Shown here one piece after another: positions 22,529-32,868 of a stretch of DNA of 64,000 nucleotides (positions are counted from its first letter, which is position 1; each line of letters opens with the position of its first letter). Location: NCBI GenBank assembly GCA_015039465.1, contig MU130028.1, positions 59,679-123,678 of the forward strand, written 5' to 3'. The notes under the pieces are model-generated. The model did not search any database. It was not told where the DNA came from and was given only the letters and a program-made list of their open reading frames with translations. The translations under genes and the position numbers were made by a program. This stretch comes from Phlegmacium glaucopus. Taxonomy: Eukaryota > Basidiomycota > Agaricomycetes > Agaricales > Cortinariaceae.

Positions 22529-23441
22529 CCAGGCCACCCATTGGGTCCAGACCCGAGCCCCAGAATATTTTCTGGCAGGCTACCCATTCCATCTCAGGCC
22601 AATACCCAACAATATATGGCTACCCATTTTGTCTGGACCGGGCCACCCATTTGGTCCAGACCCGAGCCCCAGAATATTTTCTGGCAGGCTACCCATTCCA
22701 TCCTGGGTGGATACCCAACAACATATTTCTGCCCATTTTGGTCCAGACCCCATCCCCAGACTATTTTCTGGCAGGCCACCCATTCCATCCCAGGCCGATA
22801 CCCAACAATATATGGCTACCCATTGTGTCTGGACCGGGCCACCCATTTGGCCCAGACCCAAGCCCCATAATATTTTCTGGCAGGCTACCCATTCCATCCC
22901 AGGCTGATACCCAACAATATATGGCTACCCATTTTGTCTGGACCAGGCCAGAATATTATCCTGCTGGTTAACAATTATGTTCCGACCCAGTAGGCCCAGA
23001 CTATTTTCTGGTTACTGATTTGGTTCTTAATTCGGGTTTGACCCGATTGTCCACAGTATTTGCCGGCATTCGGTTATGACCTAGGCCAACAATATTTGAA
23101 TTGGACCAGGTAGGCCCAGGGCTTTCATAATTCAGGTCTGACCTAATTGTCTTTTCTGGCTGGCTATCCGGGCCTGGTAAGCACAAAATATTTGTGGGTG
23201 GCCGATTCAATTATGAGCCAATGGTTTTCTGGCTGGCTATCAATTCAGTTCTGACCCAATTGCACACAATATGTTTTGGCTGCCCATTCAGCTCCGACCA
23301 ATTTTTGAGAGGGTAGTCCTGACTGCCTTGGTGGGGGGCATCAGCTCACCAGTCTATGATGGACATATCCCAGCCATGAGCTCACTCCACTGCTCGGACT
23401 ATAACCATACATAATGCAATTTTGCATCTCGGTCTTTGACT
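22529..23441 (-). repeat. Right arm and right terminus of the fold-back element
   Basis: Inverted equivalents of 18988-19840 (22529-23290) followed by the terminal repeat, which matches the inverted 6224-6340 region. Shared markers are CCAAGGCAGTC, GAGCTGATG, GGGATATGTCCAT and GAGTGAGCTCAT. Confidence 0.72.
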
Positions 23442-24262
23442 ATACATTCTAACTATACTGGCTGTGCAAGATGGGAAACCTGCATCTGCAAGGTAGTATT
23501 TGCCGTCAGGGATATCAAGATCATCTAAAAGGGCATTCTCATATACTTTTGCATCCATTGCCGACCCTTCCCACCCAGTATAGGAAAAGACAAATTGAAG
23601 ACCAAACAAACATCCAAAGAGACAGTTCTGTGACATGAAGCCTTTGCAATTTCGATAGGAAGCACGCTTGCATGCAGGAGGAGAGCTGTGGATGTGGCTA
23701 CCGTCCAATGCCCCAAGCGCATCCTTAAAATACGGCCAGAGTTTTGGTTTCCGATGGATTTCAGGTGGGACAGAAGCATCAGCTGTGGGTAAGCAGACAT
23801 ATTTTGTGTAGAAGGGTGCAGATGAGAAGATAAAAAGGATTTGTCGGAAATAACTAAGTTTCGGCTATATATTAATGTAATTTGTCACAATACAGAGCAC
23901 AGTACTCACCGTGATATTGTCTCATTTGACCGCTGAAAGTGCTCCCCTGCGTGTCTGACCGTCATCCCGGTGACTGAGATATAGAGGAAGATTGCAAGTT
24001 GTTCCTCGAGCGATACATATTTTGATCTACCATGACCTAGTCGCTGTAGTTCCTGAATTAACTCCAAAAATACATGCCGATGGACTCCTAACTTGCAGCG
24101 GATGTGCTTAGGGTGGCCGGCCAATAACTCCATTACCCACCCTTGGCCAGTGAGGATGGAAGTATGATATAGTTCCCATTCTGTGAGCAATAGCAGTAGA
24201 CTAGAAGTACCATTGAGTGAGATGGCAACAAAAAGAGCTATATATTGGTGAAGACATTCCAA
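23442..24262 (-). pseudogene. PIF/Harbinger DDE transposase, 5' (N-terminal) half
   Basis: The minus strand from 24262 encodes an N-terminal helical region, then LAGHPKHIRCKLGVHRHVF and a helix-turn-helix-like segment (LEEQLAIFLYISVTGMTVRH, QRSNETISR). A GTGAGT intron starts near 23905. The DDE core follows with ALGALDGSHIHSSPP (first Asp) and GWEGSAMDAKV (second Asp), and the part ends at KYYLADAGFPSC. The sequence then runs into the terminal repeat of the fold-back element. With the 5657-6223 half it makes a nearly complete HTH-DDE nuclease, but the last codons here and the first of the other half cover the same motif. Confidence 0.85.
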
Positions 24263-25214
24263 ATCCCTTCACCATATCACTTGGTAATCGTCTTTGTCCA
24301 TGTGTTACGCTGTAGAGAGAGAGAGAGAATGAGATTGTTGATCGATGATTGATGGATGCGATAACACTCTTCAAACTCTGGTCACCGGCAACTTTGGCAC
24401 AACTTCTCCCACAACCCAAAGTTTCGTCCACACAGCACATCCGAACTAGCTCTTATACACTAGCCAAATGGGCCCATCCAGATCAATAAAAAAAGGAGTC
24501 CTAGTGCGGTGTGACCCGCCTGTGACACCGGCAATTGAAACGTGAAAGACCACACAAACAGACACTCAAATTTGCTCTATGATTATGAAGTTCTTTACAT
24601 TGTGATAAAATAAAATAAAATTGATATTTGTAAAGGAATTCAACTATAGAAAAAACCTTCCCTCATTTAAGAAAGGGCCAGAGTGACAGACAGGCTGATA
24701 TTCAATGAACAAGCTGGAAATTTACACTGCTATGATGAAACCCCTAGTTTGGTATAAGCCAGTATAAGCCCCACTCACGTTTTCACGTGGTGGGTTTGTT
24801 GATTTTAATGTCAGCATGAAGAACTAAAACTTGCAAGATGACTTAAGCTAGGCTTAGGCACTGTGCAAGGGTGGGAGTATGCAATAGTATTGGTTCACAC
24901 TGATAAGGAGTCACCTCCTTATCGATATGCTTAAATACTCTACAGGCTGTGGCTGTACTACTGATAGTAATCTACGAGCTGTATCTGCTATTGGTCAACA
25001 TACTACTACACGATTATGATGCAATATGATGCAACTAGCACATAATGTAACTAGAATATTCCAACAGGGTTCGCTTAGTTGAGCCTAGAAATCAAATAAT
25101 GATGCCCGGAATTGTCTAAATGTTGTAAAGACTTCGATATTGAAAACCACATGCTTAGTTCCCCATAATATCTCTACTTGCGGGCCCAGCGCTTATTCCC
25201 CACAATCTTCTGCA
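24263..25214. other. Upstream flank of the Harbinger gene and intergenic DNA
   Basis: Contains the probable 5' region of the Harbinger gene (a GA-rich AGAGAGAGAGAGAA run at about 24313) and AT-rich sequence. No gene, RNA or clear terminal repeat was recognised. Confidence 0.4.
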
Positions 25215-25812
25215 ATGTCGCCAGATTTGGATAACACGTAAGTGTCATTCATCCTTTGACAATGCATATATATTGATGATTTGTCGATGATGTTGGTTAT
25301 TGTAGCTATGGTGCAGTTTTCATTGGTGTTATTGTTGCAGCAGTGTACGTTCATCATCTGCTTGTTTTCAGTGATGGTTCTAATCGATTTTGGTAGTTTA
25401 TATGGAGGTACATATACTGCCATGCCAAATCATGGGTACAACCTCATCCCCTTCTCCAGTTTCTTTTGTTCAGACTTTGTATTACTTTGCAAATCAGAAT
25501 GACCCTTGGTATATTAAGCTTACAGTAAGGAGGTCGATTTATGTCTATTATGATTTTAAATCATATCTAGGTCACCCTTCTTATGGTTTTTGATACCATC
25601 AGTCAAGTTGAGGATATACGTAGTCCGACACACTCCCCAAATGGGGAAGTTATGAGATCCGACACACCGTGCTTCGGCTGCCTCACGGCTGCCGGAGTTC
25701 TAACCACCTAACCTGCCCAAGACCGCGCTACCGCGCGAAAAGGACATATACCTGCCCCCTAACTCTACCACTAACCTGAACAGAAGCCACTAACACAAAC
25801 CACTAACACGAA

Positions 25813-28395
25813 TAGTGATGCCAAAGTTCGGTTCCGAACCGACGCAAGAACCGAGAACCGAAAGAACCGAACCGTCGGTTCAGGTTCGGTTCAGTTCGGT
25901 CCAGGGATCTCGGACTGTCGGTCCGGTTCTCGGTTCTCACATTTCCAAGATTTTGAGAACCGGGTTCAAACCGGTTCGAACCGAACTTTCTGTACATATT
26001 TTTTTCTAATTTTTCCGCACAGAAATGAATTTATAATCTATAAAATATTGTTGTTAGGCGCCCGATGTTTTGGGAGTCGGGGTTTGAAAAGTCTCATGAA
26101 AGGGATTTTACGGTGTGTAGGCTCAATATTATGAATTAATCAATAGTAAAGGGCCAGCCTCGGCTGTAGAACAGAGAAGTCACATAATATTAAGTATAAC
26201 GATTTAATACAGCTCTAATACAGCGTGTCGTCGTTCACTTGTTGGTCATTGTTCATTTGTTCATTGTCGTTCATCTGTTCGTTGTTGTTATTTATTCGTT
26301 GTCGACTTTGAGAAAATAAATAAATGAGTGACTAACTAACCCCAACAGGTAAGCTAATGACGAGAGGAGGTGGTGGTGGGTGCCGGCGTTCGTGTTGTGA
26401 CGTTCGTGCATCATTGAGGGGTCGACGGTCAAGTCCAGGCAACTAGCGTTCGGGCATCATGTTGGTGTCTGGGTGTTCATGCTGGCATTCAGGTGTTGGC
26501 ATTGGCGTTTGGGCGTGGTATTTAGGAAATAGTCTGAATGGTACTATAACGAAATAATTAGGACAAGTTTTGTGGGGTAGAAACACTCACGAAGCAAGTA
26601 CAGCCGAGACGACCACTCAGCGTCTTCCATTCCCTCCAGGCAATCACTGGAACCTTCCCAAGAAGGTTTGAACCAGATCAGAGCAGCGTCATCGTTCGTC
26701 GTTGTCGTCCGTTCGTCGTCATCGTCGGCGTTACGTTCGTTGTCGTTGTCATTCGCTCATTCGCTGTTCGCAGCATCCGGTCAAGAATGGGCAGGAGTTT
26801 GGTTTTTGACGGCTTCTGATGCGATGAAGGAGGCCTAATCGTGTTGTTGATATGGTAGCACAGATGGCGACACGGTATGACAACCGGTATGACGACACGG
26901 TTGTTTCATCGGATCTAGTAGCTGAAAGGTGAGTTATTGACCCTTTTTCTTTTCTTTTCGACATCAGCTCACCTCTATTCAGCGGATTCAAACAACGTCG
27001 AATCCACGGCACGATGAATATTCGCGGTGTTAAAGGACGGGCGCCTACAGCAAATAAATATTTTGTTAGATAGAAAGGCACGATTTTATGGATATAACTT
27101 ACAGGTGGACGAGTCATTAGTGCGCTCGCTTGGACTAGAGCCGGAGGTGGGAGAGAAGACTTGAGGCTACCTTGAGGCAGCTTGAGGCCTTGAAGCATCG
27201 GTCCCACATGGAGTCGGAGATTGAAAATATTTGCAACTGCGCTTGTTGAATCTTGCTAATCCGCCGTTGGCCACCGTTACAACTTTATCGCATCCCCACA
27301 CACATTGAAAAATCCCCCTTCCCTTCATAATGGACTGTGACAACCCTGCGCTCAAATTCGATGGGACGCTGAAAGATGCGTCCAAAATTGAATTTTTTAA
27401 CTCACCTTCTGACAAACAACCACTCGCACGCCCAACGACAACGGATCAAGATTCTGACAGCGGAAATAGTGGGACCGACTCAGAGGTCTCAGAACCGAAA
27501 CCTCGCGGGCTCAAGGGCAAAAAATCGGCCAATATAGTAGCTGGTAAGCGTGTTCGGAGGGCGACAAGCAAAGCAAAAATGCAGAAAGGAAAGTCAGGAA
27601 ATTTTTTCGAGAAAATCTTTATTGGTAATTCGTTTTCTCTATTATTTCTTGATGACTAGTAACCCATATGATTACTTTTAGTGGATTCACCCACCCCTTC
27701 TGGGGTCTAGCCATTTTTTTAAAGAAGCAATTCATAGGTAGGATTTTTTATTCTATTTTACGGATGAGTATTGATGTATAGCCGTGATTTAGTGGGCTCG
27801 CCTAATGCCTCCAGCTCTAAACATGCGAAAAAAAAGTGTGTTTAACTTGTAACCATTCTATTAAAAATCATTAACACAATCTGTAGGTAAATTTACCGAT
27901 CCCGGACCACCGAAATCTCAAAAACGCGCTGCGTCATCTGTAAACGCATAGACAGCTATGATCAACTTACAACACATGTGACGCCCAAGACCACCCTTGC
28001 CATCTATTACGACAATGAACGACCCTTCAAGACTGCCCACATCATCTAAGAACATCCCCACCACCCACTCCTGGGAGGTATGTTTAGACTCACCCCATCC
28101 GTTTTGACCCTAGTCAAAGATGACAGGGTACATTTTCAAATACAACTAGTGTAGTATTAATAAAACAACAATATAAATGCTGTACTACCAATATGAAAGA
28201 AAAAAAAAAAGACAGGAAAATCAATATCGGTTCAGCAGTTCAAACCGAGAACCAGAACCAATAGAACTGACAGAACCGGTTCTATCGGTTCTGGTTCTCG
28301 GTTCTGGTTCAGTTCAGCCAGGAGCCTTTCGGTTCAGTTCTCGGTTCTCCAAAATTAGTTGAAGAACCGAACTGAACCGAACTTTGGCATCACTA
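25813..28395 (+). mobile_element. Complete non-autonomous hAT element
   Basis: Perfect 22-bp terminal inverted repeats begin TAGTGATGCCAAAGTTCG at 25813 and end at 28395. The 8-bp target duplication AACACGAA is perfect (25805-25812 and 28396-28403). Inside, both ends are rich in GGTTCNGTTC motifs. It is colinear with the element at 1-5236 through the N-terminal exons of the transposase (27330-27950) and then lacks the BED finger and DDE core. It must be mobilised in trans, if at all. Confidence 0.95.
27330..27950 (+). pseudogene. hAT transposase N-terminal exons only
   Basis: The first exon (MDCDNPALKFDGTLKDASK ... FFEKIFIG, 27330-27624) parallels the exon at 1209-1503. It is followed by short exon equivalents at about 27682 and 27793 and by QKRAASSVNA at about 27920, ending in a TAG where the 1-5236 copy continues with ISAAKQAH. 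The rest of the gene is deleted. Confidence 0.85.
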
Positions 28396-28528
28396 AACAC
28401 GAACCCCTAACGCTAACCAGGACCTAACCAATTACTAGCCCAACCCAAAGCACCTAACCAGCAGACTCGCCGGAGTGTCAAAAACAAGTCGATGGCGAGC
28501 TACGGCATCCAATTTGATGGGAGATCAG

Positions 28529-28559
28529 GAACACACCGTCACTTTGTGACGGTGTGTTC
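28529..28559. repeat. Perfect 14-bp stem hairpin
   Basis: GAACACACCGTCAC (28529-28542), loop TTT, GTGACGGTGTGTTC (28546-28559). It lies within the MULE-like element near its right end; similar GACACACCG sequences occur near its left end (about 25654). Confidence 0.9.
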
Positions 28560-30231
28560 GGTGTCGATGAGTGTCGATGCTCGTATACACTGAGTCAAGT
28601 TGGGATCACGTATCTAGGTGTGTACCTCCTTAACCGCAACGCTCCTGGGGTGGCATTGATTGACGTGGTGATTATAGTCTACACGGTCAGTATCACATAC
28701 TGGGGAACGACAGGACCGGTACATATCTGGTGAGGGTTCTGCAATACCTTTGGAGTAAAATTGAAATTTGATTCCATCTTCCGTACGTAGGAGTGTAGAG
28801 GTGAGGCTTGTCCAGTGACCGGTCTTCCTTTGTTTACTCACTATCATACAGATCCCAATCATATTCACTGTTAGTAACAATCTACGTTCAATAATGAAAA
28901 CGAATTATTGATTTCTCGGTGCAGGCAATAACGGGGTTCAAACTTCATAGTACAAAGGTGCGTTTACCATTAGGACTCTGACTGCGCCGAGTATTGGGAT
29001 GACACTCCCACAGCTTCCTTACGATGCGCATCTGGCGACGTACGTTCCCGTATCATATGACCAACCCCTTTCATCGGTGTTCACCTTCCTATAGTGAGCG
29101 GTCGAAATATATATTTAACCGGTAGCTCGGTGAGTGGTGCCATTAGTTGACTTTTAATGTTGCCTTCTGACGTACCGACTGTCGCTAACGAAAGATGATA
29201 TTGGTGGCTGCCAGTTTTGGTACGCCCACTTTCACTTTGGGATGTTCTATGGATCATACTCATCTTAGTTGGCCACACAGGCACTTATATCTGTACGTTA
29301 CATTACATTCTGAGCTTCAGTCATGGTTTAACTCATAACGCGAAGTATACATTGCGAAGGCGTCAGTGGAATTCTCTCACCTACTTTGGTTCTTGCTTAC
29401 CTTTTCCTGCAGCGCTCAGCTCAAAGATTTACCCTCCCTCGCCACAATCAAGGTAATGGATCATCTATATGCCATAAATTTCCATACCGATACTATCTTC
29501 ACAAGAGCGAATCCATTGCCGTCAACGTCCTCTCAGCTGCCACTGATTTACTAATCGCAGCTATACTCTGCACCCTCTTAAACTTGTCGCGTACTGGATT
29601 CCAAAAGTGAAGTCACTTCTTTCCTATAACCTCCAAAGCTCATGTTGGACGATCTTCATATTTACTCAGATCAGACACCATCATCAACAAACTGGTATCT
29701 ACTTTCGTTCCCTGTTTTGTTTTCTCCCCCGCGGCCTTCATCTTATAACTCGAAATATATTTGCAGATCTTATTCTCGGTTAATACGGGTTTAATCACCA
29801 GGTGAGCAGAAATATTTACTATTTAAACCATAACTAGGCTCATTAATTGTACGACATCTCTACATGTAGCATTTGTGCTTTAGCCTCTATGGTTTCTGTG
29901 TGTACTTTCCTTTCATCCTCGAATTTGTTTGGCCTATAAATTTTCGTAGATTCTCGTTGCAGGCAACACCTTTATTTATATCGCATCTTTCTTGTGCCTT
30001 GGTCGTCCTAAGTACTCTAAGTGCTGTCCACATCGGACTCACTACTCGTCGCTTACCAACTTTCCAGTGTACACCAATTCACTGCTCTCCACACTTAACG
30101 TTCGTAAGATGATACGAGGCGGAAGTGATGGAGCGTCGGTAAACGCCATGTCGCTCTCATTACGAGGCTTGCCCAAGGACTCAACGCAGGTAAATTATAT
30201 ACATTTACCCGTTGCTCTCGGAGGTTCCACG

Positions 30232-30692
30232 GTAGTGATGTTACGGCTCGGCTCGGCTCGGCTTAGGCTTGACACGGCCTCTACAAAGCCAGGCCCGAGC
30301 CGTAGGCCAAAACTTTGCACGGCTTGGGCTCGGCCTGGGGCTCAGGCCGCGGCTTTTTCCCACACGGTTAGAAGGTAAGGGAGAACATGAGGGCAACAAA
30401 ATTTGTATGAAATCAAACTAAAAAATGACCATAAATGACTATCAATGGTAATATTATCAATTACACTCTGTTACAGTGCTGTTTTAAGTCATCAAAAGTT
30501 CAAATTCCCCCCTTAAGACTGCCAAAAATGCGAATTTCGAGGCTCAGACCCAGGCCGTGCTTAAGCCACGGCTCACGGCCTGAAAAATCTGAAGCCCAAG
30601 CCGTAGGCCGTCAAAGCCGTTGGTACGGCTTTCCCACGGCTCGGCTCGGCTCGACGGCTTGCGGCTTTGAAGCCGAGCCTTTCACATCACTA
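30232..30692. mobile_element. hAT-type MITE, GC-rich
   Basis: Flanked by a perfect 8-bp duplication GTTCCACG (30224-30231 and 30693-30700). Ends are inverted repeats (GTAGTGATGTTACGGCTCGG at the left; right end as reverse complement TAGTGATGTGAAAGGCTCGG). The interior is rich in GGCTCGGC/GCCGTGGC words. It is inserted in the 3' end of the DUF6534 gene. No coding potential; ORFs are composition artefacts. Confidence 0.88.
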
Positions 30693-30706
30693 GTTCCACG
30701 TCTTGC

Positions 30707-31508
30707 TGATTCTTCAATCATATTCTAGGGTCAAAATATATCTATTAAAATTGATACCAACACCTCAAAATACCATGGTGATAATGACGAGAAACTTCAC
30801 GAATCAAAATTTCAGGGGGTCAGCATTTGTTGCTTTTTGATTTTGTGATAACTAATTTCGACATATATTCCACCGATTATTCAGATGCCTAGTGCTTACT
30901 GTGGTGCAGAAAATGCTGGGGAAGAATTGTTGTGATTACTTCGTCACCACTACCGTGATAGCTGATTATACCACCCGGTACATTTTACGTTATCTATATT
31001 AGCTACTCACTCGGACTCCTATCTTCGTTACTATGTAATCCCCATAGCCATATCACCACACCTCAGTGTTTATCACCCACACTGAGGTTATCACTATATT
31101 TCATTCTAGTCTCCCGGTTTCACCCTGCTACTGCTACAAGAGTTATATTAGCGCCAGAAAGGCTTTCCAATAGGAAAAGGGATCCCTTTGTTGTATTTGA
31201 ACCCCCCGGAACCTAGATTGCTGCTATTTAAACCCAGTGAAAACAGGACCTTGCTGGGGTGAATAAGAACGAGGAAACTCAAGGCATCCAATCTGAACTC
31301 AGTTTAATTGTGGAATGACTCGGAGACAGCTCTCAGAAGTCCCACTTTGTTCAGTCAAATTGATATGGTTAAAATGAGAATGATTGATTACTATAATAAT
31401 ACTATAATATTAATGTTGATTAACAATGTAGTGTTGCCGAAGTTTGGTTCAGCCTAGTTCTTCAATCATTTTGGAAGAACTGGTTCTGTCAGTTTTGGTT
31501 CAGTTCTA
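30707..31508. other. Intergenic DNA with a hAT-like terminus
   Basis: No gene recognised. At 31432-31455 TAGTGTTGCCGAAGTTTGG resembles the hAT terminus at 25813 with several changes and is followed by GTTCTGTCAGTTTTGGTTC motifs to 31507. This may be a relic end of the same family; no partner end or duplication was found. Confidence 0.4.
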
Positions 31509-31927
31509 CATAGAACTCCTATCAATAATGATAACGAAATCGGAGGAACCTTATGTCCGGAGATGTCCGGGCTCTACCACTTCTATATATAATCGATAAG
31601 CCTTGAAGCTTGAGGCCTGAGGTTTTATGGCAGAGCATAGGACATCTGACATATGACGCAGAGGTCGGCTCCCACAATGCCCGAATTTTGGCATTTCTGT
31701 CCATTACTACTACCATTTCTGTCCGGATGGGACTCGACCTAAATGTCCGGACCTAACGTTTACGCAATTGAAAATGGGTGTTCAAACCCAGGAATCGGTC
31801 CCTCAACCTCAAATTTCTGTTGTTGTTTGAACGTTTCCAAACGGTATACCAATGATCGAGCAAGTAATAAATAGTCAACTCACTCGGGGCTTGTTTGTGT
31901 TTATTTCACCTCTGACTTTTCGAACCT

Positions 31928-32192
31928 TTACAGCTACATGCAAAAACCTAGGAACCCCTCGAAATTTCAGCTCATGCGCCAATGTTTATATAAACAACCG
32001 TTTTTGGTAACCTAACATGCTAAAAGTCCTGTTTCGGTAGTGATGGAGGGAGCTTGGGGCGGTTGAAGGGTTCTAGTGCCCTAACTCCACAACACAACGC
32101 GCGTTCAAGCTACCAAAAGTAGGTTGTTTGTACAAACAGAGGCGCACAAACTGATTTTCGAGGGGTTCCTAGGTTTTTGCATGTAGCTGTAA
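31928..32192. mobile_element. 265-bp MITE present only in copy A
   Basis: Terminal inverted repeats of about 37 bp begin TTACAGCTACATGCAAAAAC and end AGCTGTAA. A perfect 5-bp duplication AACCT flanks it (31923-31927 and 32193-32197). The corresponding place in the copy at about 60530 lacks it, so insertion followed the duplication, or the copy lost it. Confidence 0.88.
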
Positions 32193-32743
32193 AACCTCCT
32201 GGAGCCTTGGAAGCGAGACCCTAGGCCGTCTTGTCGATAACTCGGGGGGGGGGGACAAGACTTTTAGGAGTCTTTCGATGCTCGCACATCGATGATTAAT
32301 GTTTAAAGTTTAACTTAGTTAAAGTGCTTTAAAATTTGTTGTCTAATCGTATTCGTCTCTCCTGTGCGGTGGATATATTTGGTGGACTTAAACCCATCAA
32401 TCACAGGATGCATTGTCTCCAATTTCGGCCATGGCATCACTTATCCAACACGGAGCCCCGAGCTCCAGAATTCCTGGCCGAGGTAGCCTCAGCCAGGTAT
32501 CTACAAGATAAGTTTTAAAATATCTTTTCGATGTTCTTTTAATTTCATCGCCAGAGCTAGCGCGGCAGGTCTGGCCACCGTTGTGCCAGGTTCAGAGGAT
32601 TAATTTGTTGGTCTTCTTCCTTCCTTCCCGTTTGGTCAGTCTCACAGATTTTGGTAAGGAAAGGGTTTGGCAGAGAAGACGGTTCATGAATTCAAGCCGT
32701 CAAATGTCGGCTTCTGATATTGACCAAAGGTAAAGATAGTAAG

Positions 32744-32750
32744 TATATAA
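32744..32750 (+). promoter_or_regulatory. TATA box of transporter copy A
   Basis: TATATAA lies 119 bp before the ATG, just after AAAGATAGTAAG, whose GATAG core could bind a GATA factor (GATA repressors control siderophore genes in fungi). The other copy reads AAGCATAAC at the equivalent place (about 61094), so the TATA is lost or never existed there. Confidence 0.5.
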
Positions 32751-32868
32751 CATTCTCCCATCACTACAATACTATATCGTTCCTCTTCCCCTAGTATTCA
32801 GTTCCTCCAGGCACGAAGTAAGGCCTCACTGGCAGTAACAGGCTGCCCTCATCCCAAGTTTTGCCACG

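Larger units (their letters stand above)
6224..23441. mobile_element. Large fold-back element with long inverted arms, interrupting the Harbinger transposase
   Basis: The left end (6224 GGTCAAAGACTGAAAGG..., continuing CATTATGTACGGTTGTAGTC) recurs inverted at the right end (reverse complement from 23441: AGTCAAAGACCGAGATGC..., then CATTATGTATGGTTATAGTC). Similarity runs for about 110 bp. Further in, roughly 100-bp GC-rich units in one orientation (14535-14751, 18988-19840) recur inverted at 21235-21794 and 22529-23300. No transposase is seen inside, so it is non-autonomous. Without later insertions (Gypsy, solo LTR, gene-less block) it would be about 4 kb. No clear target duplication is visible, and the two Harbinger halves overlap slightly by homology instead of joining exactly. 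Confidence 0.6.
25611..28592. mobile_element. MULE-like non-autonomous element in a DUF6534 exon
   Basis: A perfect 10-bp duplication AGTCAAGTTG flanks it (25601-25610 and 28593-28602). Ends are imperfect inverted repeats: left AGGATATACGTAGTCCGACAC, and right, as reverse complement, CAGTGTATACGAGCATCGACAC. Removing the insert plus one duplication restores an open exon (DTISQVGITYL). A 9-11 bp duplication is typical of Mutator-like elements. Its own sequence is only about 390 bp (25611-25804 and 28404-28592); the remainder is a nested hAT. Confidence 0.72.
25215..30706 (+). pseudogene. DUF6534-family membrane protein gene, broken by transposons
   Basis: Exons spread over 5.5 kb. MSPDLDN (25215), intron, YGAVFIGVIVAA, intron, TLYYFANQNDPWYIKLT (about 25480-25530), then VTLLMVFDTISQ (25572-25606) where a transposon enters. 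After it GITYL, an intron and VYTVSITYWG (about 28678). Later exons read VNVLSAATDLLIAAILCTLL and NLSRTGFQK (29522-29610), FIYIASFLCLGR (about 29970), YTNSLLSTLNVRKMIRG (about 30071-30120) and SLSLRGLPKDST. This order matches the Agaricomycete DUF6534 family (seven-helix membrane proteins of unknown function; family knowledge). A stop lies at about 28835. Region 28900-29380 is too altered to assign exons. A second insertion (30232-30692) sits near the C-terminus. Clearly non-functional now. Confidence 0.75.

Noticed and set aside
21125..22971. Long overlapping ORFs in several frames and both strands
   Set aside because: They translate the roughly 100-bp arm units, whose length keeps frames open; the repeated Trp/Pro/His patterns are not protein-like.
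31432..31507. A further hAT insertion
   Set aside because: Only one degenerate terminus is visible; no opposite terminus or 8-bp duplication could be paired with it.
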